From an uncultured Clostridia bacterium (lineage in GTDB: Bacteria; Bacillota; Clostridia; Oscillospirales; Acutalibacteraceae), in NCBI GenBank assembly GCA_945876745.1, contig CAMCPL010000004.1, positions 1 to 64,000 of the forward strand: 64,000 bases of DNA, written 5' to 3'. The position numbers and the translations under genes were made by a program. The first letter of the stretch is position 1, and each line of letters begins with the position of its first letter. Shown piece by piece: positions 7,756 through 15,864 of this stretch. The notes beneath the pieces were generated by a model. The model was not told where the DNA came from and ran no database searches. It worked only from the letters and a program-made list of their open reading frames with translations.

Positions 7756-10700
7756 ATGAAAAAGCGTATTTACACAGTTGCAACCTCGCATTTAGACACG
7801 GTATGGTCTTGGGATTTTGAAACAACGGTATCGAAGTATATTTATAATACTCTTGTGGAAAACTTCGCCCTTTTCAAAAAATATCCGAGCTACGTGTTTT
7901 CTTTTGAGGGAAGCTATCGTTACGAGTTTATGGAAGAATACTATCCCGAATTGTTCGAGGAAATGAAAAAGTATATCGAGCAGGGAAAATGGAATGTAAC
8001 AGGCTCCGCCTTTGAAAACGGCGACGTAAACTGTCCGTCACCCGAAGCGCTTTTCAGAAATATTCTTATCGGAAATTCATATTTTGATGAAAAGTTCGGA
8101 AAACGAAGCGTAGATATTTATTTGCCGGATTGCTTCGGCTTCGGTTGGGCTTTGCCGAGTATTGCATATCATTCAAACCTAAAGGGATTTACAACCCAGA
8201 AATTAGCCTGGGGCAGTGCCTACGGAATTCCGTTTGATATCGGGAAATGGTACGGTGTTGACGGAAATTATATCTACGCTTCCTGCAATCCTCACGATTA
8301 CTACTTTACCTTAACCAAGCTACGTGACTGGGATTTTGTAACTAATAAGCTCAAGGAGAATGAGAAATACGGTCTTGACTGGACATATATGTTCCACGGT
8401 ATAGGCGACAGAGGCGGTGCTCCGCAGGAGGCAACCGTAAAATTCGTTGAAGACGAAATTGCAAAAAATCCCAATGATGAAATCGAAGTCGTTGCCGCTT
8501 CGGCTGACCGAATATATCACGATATAGAAAATGAATTGCCACAGTCTGTAAGGGATAATCTCCCCGAATGGAAAACCGAGCTTGTTATGCAAAATCACGG
8601 CGTAGGCGGTTATACCTCTCGTGCAATAGGTAAGCGTTGGAACGCAAAATGTCAAATGCTTGCCGATGTTGCGGAGAGAAGCGGCGTAATTGCTTCTTAC
8701 CTCGGTGTGCAGGATTATAACGAGGAAATTATAGAAAAGAGCTGGAAGCGTACTATTGCCCATCAATTTCACGACGATACTCCCGGAACCTCGTGCCAGC
8801 GTGTTTACAGACGCTCTTGGAATGATTACGCTTTGAGTATTAACCAGCTTTCGGGTGAAGCCGAAGCCTCGCTGTGTTCAGTTGCCGATAATATTGATAC
8901 TTCGTTTTGCAAGGGCACTCCTGTTGTTGTTTATAACAATCTTGAGCAGACGAGAAACGGCGTTGTTACCGTAAATCTAAAGAATATCGCCTCTTACAAT
9001 GTTAGAATTTTCGACGATAACAACAAGGAAATTGCAAGTCAGATTTTGTCGGACGAAAACGGCATTAAGACAATTATATTCAATGCTAAAATTAAGTCGC
9101 TCGGCTTTAGAGTGTATGACGTTCGTCCTTACGATAAAGAAAAGGAATATAAATCAAAGCTCAAAGCAACCGATAATCAGCTTGAAAATTCAAAGTATAT
9201 CATGTCGCTCAATAAAAACGGCGAGATTTCATCAATTATCGACAAGACCGACGATAACCGCGAGCTTCTTGCAAAACCGATAGTTTTAGGCTTGTTTAAT
9301 TACACCGGCTCAAAGGATTGGCCTGCGTGGGAAATGAACTTTAAGCAGGCAAATAAGGAGCATGACCGTGTTCCTCGTGTGACAAGCATTAAACTGCTTG
9401 AAAAAGGACCTGTAAGGGCTACTGTCGAAATTAAGCAAAATGACGGCAAAAGTGAATTTGTGTCATATGTTTGCCTTACCGACGGCGGCGAGCTTGTCGA
9501 GGTGTATAACGAAATTGAGTGGCAGTCGCTTCGTACTATGTGCAAAAACCGTTTTGCTTTTACCTGTTCAAATGAAAAAGCAACCTTTGATTTGGGTCTC
9601 GGCGCAATAAAAAGAGAGAATATGAACGAAACGCTTTTTGAGGTTCCTGCACAGCTTTGGGCTGATATTACCGATAAGAGCGGCGATTTCGGAGTTTCCG
9701 TTATAAGCGAATGTAAGCACGGCTGGGATAAGTTCAGCGACAATACGCTTCGTCTCACCGTTTTGCACACGCCTAAAAAGAATTACAGAATCGACAGTAT
9801 GCAGTCTATGATGGATTTGGGACTGAATCTGTATTCTTATGCCGTTTTTTCACATAAGGGCGAGGTTGGCGAAAGCACACAATTTCAGGCAAGAGCGTTC
9901 ACAACTCCTCTTGTTGCTGTTGCAACCGATAAGCATAAGGGCGAAATTAAGAGCGACTATTCCTTTGTTTGCCAAAGCGAAAGCTCGGTTATTCTTCGTG
10001 CCTTGAAACCGTCACATCACGCTAAAACTGATGAGATTATTGTCCGCTTTAACGAGGGTGAAAATAAAGACGTAAAGGATTTCGCCTTTACGCTTGGAAA
10101 CGGTATTGAATCTGCAAGAGAGCTTTGGGCAAGCGAGGAATACAGGGGTGAGGCAAGAGTCGAAAACGGTAGTCTTGTCTGCGACTTTAAGCCATACGAG
10201 GTTAAAACCTTTGGGCTTACCTTGAAAAAGTCTGATACCGACTTGAAAAAGAGTGCTTCAACGCATATTCCGCTTGACTATGACGACAGAAAAGAAAAAT
10301 TCAATATTCCCGATAATCTCTTTAAGAACAAAATTACTGCTTTCGGTACTGATTTTGTTATTCCAAAAAATGCTTATATGCACGCAAACGCTCAAACTCT
10401 CGAATGTCAAAAGGGAGAAAAAATCAGAATTTTGTGCGCCGCTTTGGGTGATGATATTGACGCTGAATTTATTGTTGACTCAAAGCCGGTTATCAAGCGT
10501 GTAAATTCTCTTACTCAGGCTTACGCCCGTTGGGATTTGTATGATTTCGGGGAAACGGCTTACATAAAGGACGGTCATTTGGGTTGGGAGTTTACTCATT
10601 GTCTTGATGAAAACGGTGAGGTGCAGTATGCAAAATCACTTTATTTCTGGGTGCTGACATTTGATTCAAGCGTGACTCTGCCGAAGAACGACAACATTAT

Positions 10701-10959
10701 CGTGCTTGCCGCCTCTGCTGTAAGTGCCTCAAATTCTTCTCTTGTAACAAGGCTTTATGACAAAATCGAAAACAACAGACCGTTTACCTTTACTATGTCT
10801 CTAAAAGAAAAATTGCAGTATTTCAATTCAAAGCTGGTATGGAATTTGAACGATAAGGACAACTTCATAACCCATTGGAACAACGGCAAAAACGGCAAAA
10901 GGGTAGAGCAAACGGGAAAGCGTGCCAAAACAAGAACAATAAAAACGGTGGGTCATTGA
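7756..10959 (+). CDS. Alpha-mannosidase, glycoside hydrolase family 38
   Basis: A 1067-residue retaining alpha-mannosidase. The N-terminal catalytic barrel shows the zinc ligands of the HxD motif (TSHLD, His12 and Asp14), the nucleophile region LPDCFGFG (Asp125) and the later zinc-site segment AHQFHDDTPGTS near residue 335. The long C-terminal part is the all-beta region of GH38. There is no signal peptide, so it probably acts on imported or released mannosides in the cytoplasm. I chose ATG 7756 because it follows AAAGG and lies downstream of the promoter. The fucosidase begins one base after the stop, which indicates an operon. Substrate linkage is not predictable. Confidence 0.93.
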   Translation: MKKRIYTVATSHLDTVWSWDFETTVSKYIYNTLVENFALFKKYPSYVFSFEGSYRYEFMEEYYPELFEEMKKYIEQGKWNVTGSAFENGDVNCPSPEALFRNILIGNSYFDEKFGKRSVDIYLPDCFGFGWALPSIAYHSNLKGFTTQKLAWGSAYGIPFDIGKWYGVDGNYIYASCNPHDYYFTLTKLRDWDFVTNKLKENEKYGLDWTYMFHGIGDRGGAPQEATVKFVEDEIAKNPNDEIEVVAASADRIYHDIENELPQSVRDNLPEWKTELVMQNHGVGGYTSRAIGKRWNAKCQMLADVAERSGVIASYLGVQDYNEEIIEKSWKRTIAHQFHDDTPGTSCQRVYRRSWNDYALSINQLSGEAEASLCSVADNIDTSFCKGTPVVVYNNLEQTRNGVVTVNLKNIASYNVRIFDDNNKEIASQILSDENGIKTIIFNAKIKSLGFRVYDVRPYDKEKEYKSKLKATDNQLENSKYIMSLNKNGEISSIIDKTDDNRELLAKPIVLGLFNYTGSKDWPAWEMNFKQANKEHDRVPRVTSIKLLEKGPVRATVEIKQNDGKSEFVSYVCLTDGGELVEVYNEIEWQSLRTMCKNRFAFTCSNEKATFDLGLGAIKRENMNETLFEVPAQLWADITDKSGDFGVSVISECKHGWDKFSDNTLRLTVLHTPKKNYRIDSMQSMMDLGLNLYSYAVFSHKGEVGESTQFQARAFTTPLVAVATDKHKGEIKSDYSFVCQSESSVILRALKPSHHAKTDEIIVRFNEGENKDVKDFAFTLGNGIESARELWASEEYRGEARVENGSLVCDFKPYEVKTFGLTLKKSDTDLKKSASTHIPLDYDDRKEKFNIPDNLFKNKITAFGTDFVIPKNAYMHANAQTLECQKGEKIRILCAALGDDIDAEFIVDSKPVIKRVNSLTQAYARWDLYDFGETAYIKDGHLGWEFTHCLDENGEVQYAKSLYFWVLTFDSSVTLPKNDNIIVLAASAVSASNSSLVTRLYDKIENNRPFTFTMSLKEKLQYFNSKLVWNLNDKDNFITHWNNGKNGKRVEQTGKRAKTRTIKTVGH

Positions 10960-10960
10960 T

Positions 10961-12340
10961 ATGAAATTAAAGCTTGATGAAAATTGGACAACAAAGAATA
11001 ACGGCTATGCGCTAAATGACAGCGAGGTTGAACGCTACATTAGCGTTGTGCCTAATGATAACCAGCTTCGCTTGCAGGAAAAACCTTTTTACGCATTCCT
11101 GCATTTCGGAATGAACACCGCAAACGACAGGGAATGGGGCAACGCAACCGAAACGGCAAGAGATTTTGATATTACGAAAATCAAGCCTGCACAGTGGGTA
11201 AAAGCTGTTAAATCTGCCGGTATGACGGGAATTATTCTTACCTGCAAGCATCACGACGGCTTCTGTCTTTGGGATACAAAGACGACTGATTTTAAGTCCA
11301 CCAATTCGCCTATTGGTATGGATATCGTTCAGGCGCTTGCCGATGAATGTTATTGCAACGATATCGACTTCGGCGTATATCTCTCACCTTGGGATATGCA
11401 CGAAGAATCCTACGGCACCGAGGCTTATAACGATTATTTTGTAAATCAGCTAACCGAGCTTTGCACAAATTACGGAAAGCTTTTTGAGGTTTGGTTTGAC
11501 GGTGCAAAGGGCGCAAATGCAAAGGCGTTTACATATGATTGGCAAAGGTATTACGATGTTGTTCGTACCTTGCAGCCGCAGGCTAATATTGCAATTTGCG
11601 GCGAGGATATCCGTTGGGTCGGCAACGAAGCAGGAAAAGCGAGAAAAAGCGAATACTGCGTCGTACCGAAATCGCTTCAGCAATGCGAGGCGGTTGAAAA
11701 GAACAGTCAACAGAGCGAAAATGACGCTCAAAGACTTCAAAGAGTTGATACACAGGACGAGGATTTAGGCTCCCGCGCCGTGCTTGAAAAAAATCAGTAT
11801 TTGTGTTGGTATCCTGCGCAGGTTGATGTATCAATCCGTAAGGGCTGGTTCTATCATAAAAAGGACGATAAAACCGTAAAGAGCGTTAAGAAGCTGATGA
11901 ATATATACGTCAATTCTGTCGGTAATAACTGCGTTCTTTTGCTCAATATTCCACCCACAAATAAGGGCGTTATTCATTCAAAGGACGCCGCTGTGCTAAA
12001 AAAACTCGGCAAAAAGATTGCCGAAATCACCTCAAATCCGATAATCGAATATAAGCCCGGTGAGCTTACGAAAAAGCAGGGCTATCTCGAATTTCGCTTC
12101 GACAGCGTAAAGAAGCCTAAATACTTTGTTGTCAGTGAGGATATTTCAAAATCTCAAAGAGTAGAAAAATTTGACCTCTATCTCTTGAAGCCGAACGGAA
12201 AATACAAAAAGGCTTATGCAGGCACTGTTATCGGTATGAAAAAAATAGTTAAGCTAAAGGGTAAAGCACTCGGCGCATTGTTTGTTGTAAGACAAAGCCG
12301 AAGCAATCCTGTTATAAAATCAATCGGCTTTTACGAATAA
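10961..12340 (+). CDS. Alpha-L-fucosidase, glycoside hydrolase family 29
   Basis: A 459-residue GH29 enzyme without a signal peptide. The barrel carries the family motifs YAFLHFGMNT (44-53), TCKHHDGFCLWDT (94-106) with His97-His98, FGVYLSPWD (137-145) and the nucleophile segment EVWFDGAKG with Asp180. A C-terminal beta-sandwich region follows from about residue 350. It is co-transcribed with the GH38 mannosidase, with one base between the genes, so the pair probably trims fucosylated, mannose-containing glycans. The exact fucose linkage cannot be read from the sequence. Confidence 0.92.
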   Translation: MKLKLDENWTTKNNGYALNDSEVERYISVVPNDNQLRLQEKPFYAFLHFGMNTANDREWGNATETARDFDITKIKPAQWVKAVKSAGMTGIILTCKHHDGFCLWDTKTTDFKSTNSPIGMDIVQALADECYCNDIDFGVYLSPWDMHEESYGTEAYNDYFVNQLTELCTNYGKLFEVWFDGAKGANAKAFTYDWQRYYDVVRTLQPQANIAICGEDIRWVGNEAGKARKSEYCVVPKSLQQCEAVEKNSQQSENDAQRLQRVDTQDEDLGSRAVLEKNQYLCWYPAQVDVSIRKGWFYHKKDDKTVKSVKKLMNIYVNSVGNNCVLLLNIPPTNKGVIHSKDAAVLKKLGKKIAEITSNPIIEYKPGELTKKQGYLEFRFDSVKKPKYFVVSEDISKSQRVEKFDLYLLKPNGKYKKAYAGTVIGMKKIVKLKGKALGALFVVRQSRSNPVIKSIGFYE

Positions 12341-12343
12341 AAT

Positions 12344-12383
12344 AAAACAGCTATCTCCCGAAACGGGAAGATAGCTGTTTTTT
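12344..12383. terminator. Bidirectional terminator between the fucosidase and por operons
   Basis: AAAACAGCTATCT and AGATAGCTGTTTT form a 13-base stem, extended inward by CCCG/CGGG around a short A-rich loop. A T run follows on the plus strand, and the A run at its left serves the converging minus-strand operon. Confidence 0.9.
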
Positions 12384-12386
12384 GTA

Positions 12387-13331
12387 TCAGTATGAAAATT
12401 TGTGACCGTCACAGCGCTTGAGCAATTCGTCCCAACGTCTGTCAACCTCTTTTTGAAATTCTTCAATCATCCATTCGTTGCCCGACTTGAACATATGCTT
12501 AAATCTGCCCTGCTTTGAGAGCCATTCTTCGATAGGCACATACTTTCTCGGTTCGTAGTTGAGTATCCATTTGCCGTCAACGACCTCGAATAACGGCCAG
12601 TATCTCGTTTCAACCGCTAATTTGCAAATCTCCATAATGTTGTATGTAGGATATCTCCAGCCTCTCGGACACGGAGCCATAATGTTGAGAAAAGCCGCAC
12701 CTTTTGTATAGATTGCACGCTCACTCTTGCAATGTAAATCCTTGAAATTTTGTACAAAGGTGGTCTGTGCAACATACGGAATTTGATGCTCCGCAATGAT
12801 TGCCGCAAGGTCCTTTCTGTATTGCATTTTACCGGCAGATTCCTTGCCGACAGGCGTTGTAGTAGTATCTGCAAACATTGGAGTTGCCGAGCTTCTTTGA
12901 ATACCGGTGTTCATATATGCGCCGTTGTCGTAGCAAACGTAAACCATATCGTGATTACGCTCCATAGCGCCCGATAAAGATTGAAATCCTATATCGTATG
13001 TACCGCCGTCACCGCCGAAGGTGATGAACTTGAAGGTGTCGTCGATTTTGCCCTTTCTCTTTAATGCGTTATATGCGCCCTCAACGCCGCTGAGTGTTGC
13101 GCCGGCATTTTCAAATGCATTGTGAATATAGCTGTCCTTGTAGGCTGTGTAAGGGTACATAAATGTGCTAACCTCCAAACAGCCTGTTGCGTTGCCCACT
13201 ACTGCACGGTCGCCCTCGTGAAGCGCCTTTAGCACGTTTCTAACTGCGATTGTACCGCCGCAGCCCGCACACATTCTGTGACCGGGAGCAAGTCTGTCTT
13301 CTCTTGAAACATATTCCTTAAAGTTATACAT
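12387..13331 (-). CDS. porB: 2-Oxoacid:ferredoxin oxidoreductase, beta subunit (PorB type)
   Basis: A 314-residue thiamine-diphosphate-binding subunit. The N-terminal MCAGCGGTIAVRNVL carries the paired cysteines of the catalytic cluster. The ThDP/Mg motif is FGGDGGTYDIGFQSLSGA, with the downstream YDNGAYMNTGIQRS. Together with the alpha, gamma and delta subunits it oxidises, or in reverse makes, a 2-oxoacid using coenzyme A and ferredoxin. It is the last gene of the minus-strand operon. Annotation as pyruvate-specific is the default; the T-box leader argues for a branched-chain substrate. Confidence 0.92.
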   Translation of the reverse strand: MYNFKEYVSREDRLAPGHRMCAGCGGTIAVRNVLKALHEGDRAVVGNATGCLEVSTFMYPYTAYKDSYIHNAFENAGATLSGVEGAYNALKRKGKIDDTFKFITFGGDGGTYDIGFQSLSGAMERNHDMVYVCYDNGAYMNTGIQRSSATPMFADTTTTPVGKESAGKMQYRKDLAAIIAEHQIPYVAQTTFVQNFKDLHCKSERAIYTKGAAFLNIMAPCPRGWRYPTYNIMEICKLAVETRYWPLFEVVDGKWILNYEPRKYVPIEEWLSKQGRFKHMFKSGNEWMIEEFQKEVDRRWDELLKRCDGHKFSY

Positions 13332-13343
13332 ATTCGCCCCTCC

Positions 13344-14525
13344 TTACTCTCTGACGCCCATATATTTGTACGGCTCGTCAACCTTGCCTGTCTTAATTGC
13401 CTGCTCAAGCCAAGCATAAACCTCTTTCATATGCTTAACTCTTACGTCTCTGCCGCCCAAGCCGTAAACAATGTTCATAACAAGCGGAGAAAGACCGGCT
13501 CTGTAAAGCGATGTAGTAACATCTGCGCCGAGTGGTCCGCAGGTGTCGTTGTAGCTTTCGGTTCTGTCCATTACGGCAACCGCCTTGACGTTTTTAAGCG
13601 CCGATGCAATTTCGTCGGCAGGGAACGGTCTGAACAATCTAATCTTTATCATACCTACCTTTTTGCCCTGCTCGCGAAGCTCGTCAACAGCCTGCTTCGT
13701 TGTACCTGCCGCCGAGCCTATGATTACTACTGCCGCCTCGGCGTCGTCCATTCTGTATTCCTCGAATAAGCCGTAGCCTCTGCCTGTGAGCTTTCTGTAT
13801 TCCTCTGCAACGTCAAGCACAACCTGTTTTGAATTTTTAAGCGCTTGAGCCTGTGCTCTCTTTGCTTCAAAATAGTAATTTGTAACGCTGTAAGGACCTA
13901 CGTGCATTGGCATATCCTTGTTGAGAAGGTAATTTTCAGGCTCGTATTCTCCGACAAAATTTTTAACCTCCTCGTCCTCGTTGAGTACAATATTTTCAAC
14001 TGCGTGTGAGGTAATAAAGCCGTCCTGACAAATCATAACAGGGAGCTTAACATCCTTGTGCTCGCCGATTCTGTAAGCCATACAGAGATTGTCGTAAACC
14101 TCTTGATTGTTTTCTGCATAAATTTGAATCCAGCCTGCGTCTCTTGCACCCATGCTGTCGGAGTGGTCGCAGTTGATGTTGATAGGACCGCTGAGCGCAC
14201 GGTTTACAAGTGTTAATACACAGGGAAGTCTGTTTGAAGCCGCAAGATATAGCTCCTCCCACATAAGCGCCATACCTGCTGACGAGGTTGCGGTTACGCT
14301 TCTTGCGCCTGCCGCCTCGGCACCGATTACCGCAGACATAGCGGAATGCTCGCTTTCAACGGGAATGAACTCACTGTCAACCTTGCCGTCTGCAACAAGC
14401 TTTGAAAAATATTGCGGAATTTCTGTTGACGGAGTGATAGGGAATGCCGCCATAACATCGGGATTAATCTGTCTTAACGCCTCGGCAACCGCTTCGTTAC
14501 CGCTTAATCTGTCTCTTCTTGACAT
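13344..14525 (-). CDS. porA: 2-Oxoacid:ferredoxin oxidoreductase, alpha subunit (PorA type)
   Basis: A 393-residue alpha subunit with the pyrimidine-binding region: GNEAVAEALRQINPDVMAAFPITPSTEI near the start, ESEHSAMSAVIGAEAAGARSVTATSSAGMALM, and a C-terminal domain with MIKIRLFRPFP. It forms the ThDP active site together with the beta subunit. It sits between the ferredoxin-like delta gene (one base apart) and the beta gene (12 bases apart), in the order gamma-delta-alpha-beta usual for four-subunit enzymes. Whether the substrate is pyruvate or 2-ketoisovalerate/2-keto-3-methylvalerate cannot be decided from the protein alone. Confidence 0.92.
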   Translation of the reverse strand: MSRRDRLSGNEAVAEALRQINPDVMAAFPITPSTEIPQYFSKLVADGKVDSEFIPVESEHSAMSAVIGAEAAGARSVTATSSAGMALMWEELYLAASNRLPCVLTLVNRALSGPININCDHSDSMGARDAGWIQIYAENNQEVYDNLCMAYRIGEHKDVKLPVMICQDGFITSHAVENIVLNEDEEVKNFVGEYEPENYLLNKDMPMHVGPYSVTNYYFEAKRAQAQALKNSKQVVLDVAEEYRKLTGRGYGLFEEYRMDDAEAAVVIIGSAAGTTKQAVDELREQGKKVGMIKIRLFRPFPADEIASALKNVKAVAVMDRTESYNDTCGPLGADVTTSLYRAGLSPLVMNIVYGLGGRDVRVKHMKEVYAWLEQAIKTGKVDEPYKYMGVRE

Positions 14526-14526
14526 A

Positions 14527-14835
14527 TCAGTTCACTCCTTTCATTGTAATACATCCTGTCGGACAGGTCTTTGCGCATATTCCACAGCCCTTGCAGTGGT
14601 CAAAATCAATGGGTCCTCTTGCCTGCGTACCCGGCAAAACCGAAATACAGCTGTCCGGACAAACAGGAATACAAAGAAGACAATGAATACATTTTGTGTT
14701 ATCGAGTACCGGCTGAACTGTTGCCCATTCACCGGTCTTAAATTCCTTTGAGGTCATTTCGCCGTATATCTGCATACCCTCGGTTAAATCCTCCCACGAG
14801 CAATGCAGTCCAACCTTCTTCAAATCGCTTTTCAT
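14527..14835 (-). CDS. porD: 2-Oxoacid:ferredoxin oxidoreductase, delta subunit (2x[4Fe-4S] ferredoxin)
   Basis: A 102-residue subunit. Two classical CxxCxxCxxxC motifs occur in the C-terminal half: CIHCLLCIPVCPDSC and CKGCGICAKTCPTGC. They carry electrons from the ThDP site to ferredoxin. The N-terminal 45 residues (GMQIYGEMTSKEFKTGEW) are typical of the PorD subunit. The start overlaps the gamma gene stop by one base. The operon organisation and length are normal. Confidence 0.93.
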   Translation of the reverse strand: MKSDLKKVGLHCSWEDLTEGMQIYGEMTSKEFKTGEWATVQPVLDNTKCIHCLLCIPVCPDSCISVLPGTQARGPIDFDHCKGCGICAKTCPTGCITMKGVN

Positions 14836-15410
14836 TAGCCCTTTACCTCCTCAAATGCCATTTTAAGTGCGTTCATATTGCCCTCGATTACTTCGGGCTT
14901 TGAAGCAAATTTGTGCATAAACGAAGCTTCCATTTCTCTCAAAAATTCATCCTTTTCCATAACACCGCTGATTTTTATAGCCGCCGCAAGCATCGGAGTG
15001 TTAGGAAAGTATTTACCCAAGCAGCTGACCGAAACCTTTTTTGCGTCGATTGTATAAACCTTGCCGTCAAAGTCTCTTATTTCGTTTCTTACTTCTTCAG
15101 GCGAGCGTGAGGAGTTAACAACTACTGCGCCGCCGTCTTTAATGCCCTTTGCAACGTCAACGCTTTCAAGCAATCCTTCGTCAACGACGACAACAAAATT
15201 CGGATGATAAATGTTTGAGTGAACTCTGATTTCGTTATCGCCGATTCTGTTGTAGGCAGTAATCGGAGCACCCATTCTTTCAGGACCGTATTCAGGAAAG
15301 CCCTGAACGTATTTTCCTGTTTTGAACGCAACATCGGCAAGAAGCAAAGCGGCTGTTTTTGCACCCTGTCCGCCTCTGCCGTGCCAGCGAAATTCAACTA
15401 CATCTTTCAT
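14835..15410 (-). CDS. porC: 2-Oxoacid:ferredoxin oxidoreductase, gamma subunit (PorC type)
   Basis: A 191-residue gamma subunit of the coenzyme-A-binding type. The signature WHGRGGQGAKTAALLLADVAFKTGKYVQGFPEYGPERMGAP is at the N-terminus. It is the first gene of the minus-strand operon porC-porD-porA-porB. The ATG follows AGAGGG directly below the terminator stem of the T-box leader, so it is the gene exposed to that control. Nothing is missing compared with family members. Confidence 0.93.
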   Translation of the reverse strand: MKDVVEFRWHGRGGQGAKTAALLLADVAFKTGKYVQGFPEYGPERMGAPITAYNRIGDNEIRVHSNIYHPNFVVVVDEGLLESVDVAKGIKDGGAVVVNSSRSPEEVRNEIRDFDGKVYTIDAKKVSVSCLGKYFPNTPMLAAAIKISGVMEKDEFLREMEASFMHKFASKPEVIEGNMNALKMAFEEVKG

Positions 15411-15430
15411 ACTTTTCCCTCTTTCATAAA

Positions 15431-15706
15431 AAATAAAAATCCCTCAGCCTATATCAAGGCTAAGAGACGATAATTAACTGTTACCGCGGTACCACTCTTA
15501 TTCATCAAATAATGATGCGCTTCATACACTATTATGTACTATCCCGTTAACGGAGGAAACCGGACGAGCTTACGTTAATTTTCGGCACGCCTGCTCAGAG
15601 AGGATATCCCGTATTCGATTCTACTGTCTTTCACCGACCGACAGCTCTCTGAAAGAAAATTCATACGGACTTTGTTCTCATCAACGCATTTGCATTTTAC
15701 ATTTTT
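15431..15706 (-). promoter_or_regulatory. T-box riboswitch (tRNA-sensing leader) of the por operon
   Basis: Read on the minus strand, the leader contains all T-box landmarks in order. Stem I carries AGAGAGC and GGTGAAAG. The specifier region GGGATATCCTCTCTGAGC (15610-15593) follows, then the T-box AAGAGTGGTACCGCGG (15499-15484). Last comes a terminator stem, CTCTTAGCCT (15466-15457) with AGGCTGAGGG (15450-15441), and a T-rich tail. The alternative antiterminator pairs AAGAG with CTCTT around the tRNA-binding bulge TGGT. That bulge needs a tRNA ending ACCA, that is with discriminator base A. Placing the specifier six bases before the conserved GAGC gives ATC (15605-15603), isoleucine. The base after it is C rather than the usual purine, so the codon is tentative. 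Confidence 0.92.
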
Positions 15707-15710
15707 ACCT

Positions 15711-15739
15711 ATTATAATGACTAATTTCGAATTTGTCAA
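15711..15739 (-). promoter_or_regulatory. Promoter of the T-box/por operon
   Basis: On the minus strand, TTGACA (15739-15734), a 17-base spacer and TATAAT (15716-15711): a consensus sigma-A promoter. A strong promoter with downstream attenuation is the usual T-box arrangement. Confidence 0.9.
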
Positions 15740-15805
15740 TATTTTGCAAAAAAAACTAAAATTTTGTTAAATCGAATAAATTTGTTACAAATTTTTGTAA
15801 ATTTC

Positions 15806-15834
15806 TTGTATCTGTTAACAATTTGTGTTATTAT
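15806..15834 (+). promoter_or_regulatory. Promoter of the GPH transporter gene
   Basis: TTGTAT (15806-15811), a 17-base spacer and TATTAT (15829-15834), divergent from the por promoter. The start point near 15841 rules out the upstream ATG at 15823 as a start codon. Confidence 0.65.
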
Positions 15835-15864
15835 TTATACAGTATTTTCAAAGGAGTCGATTTT

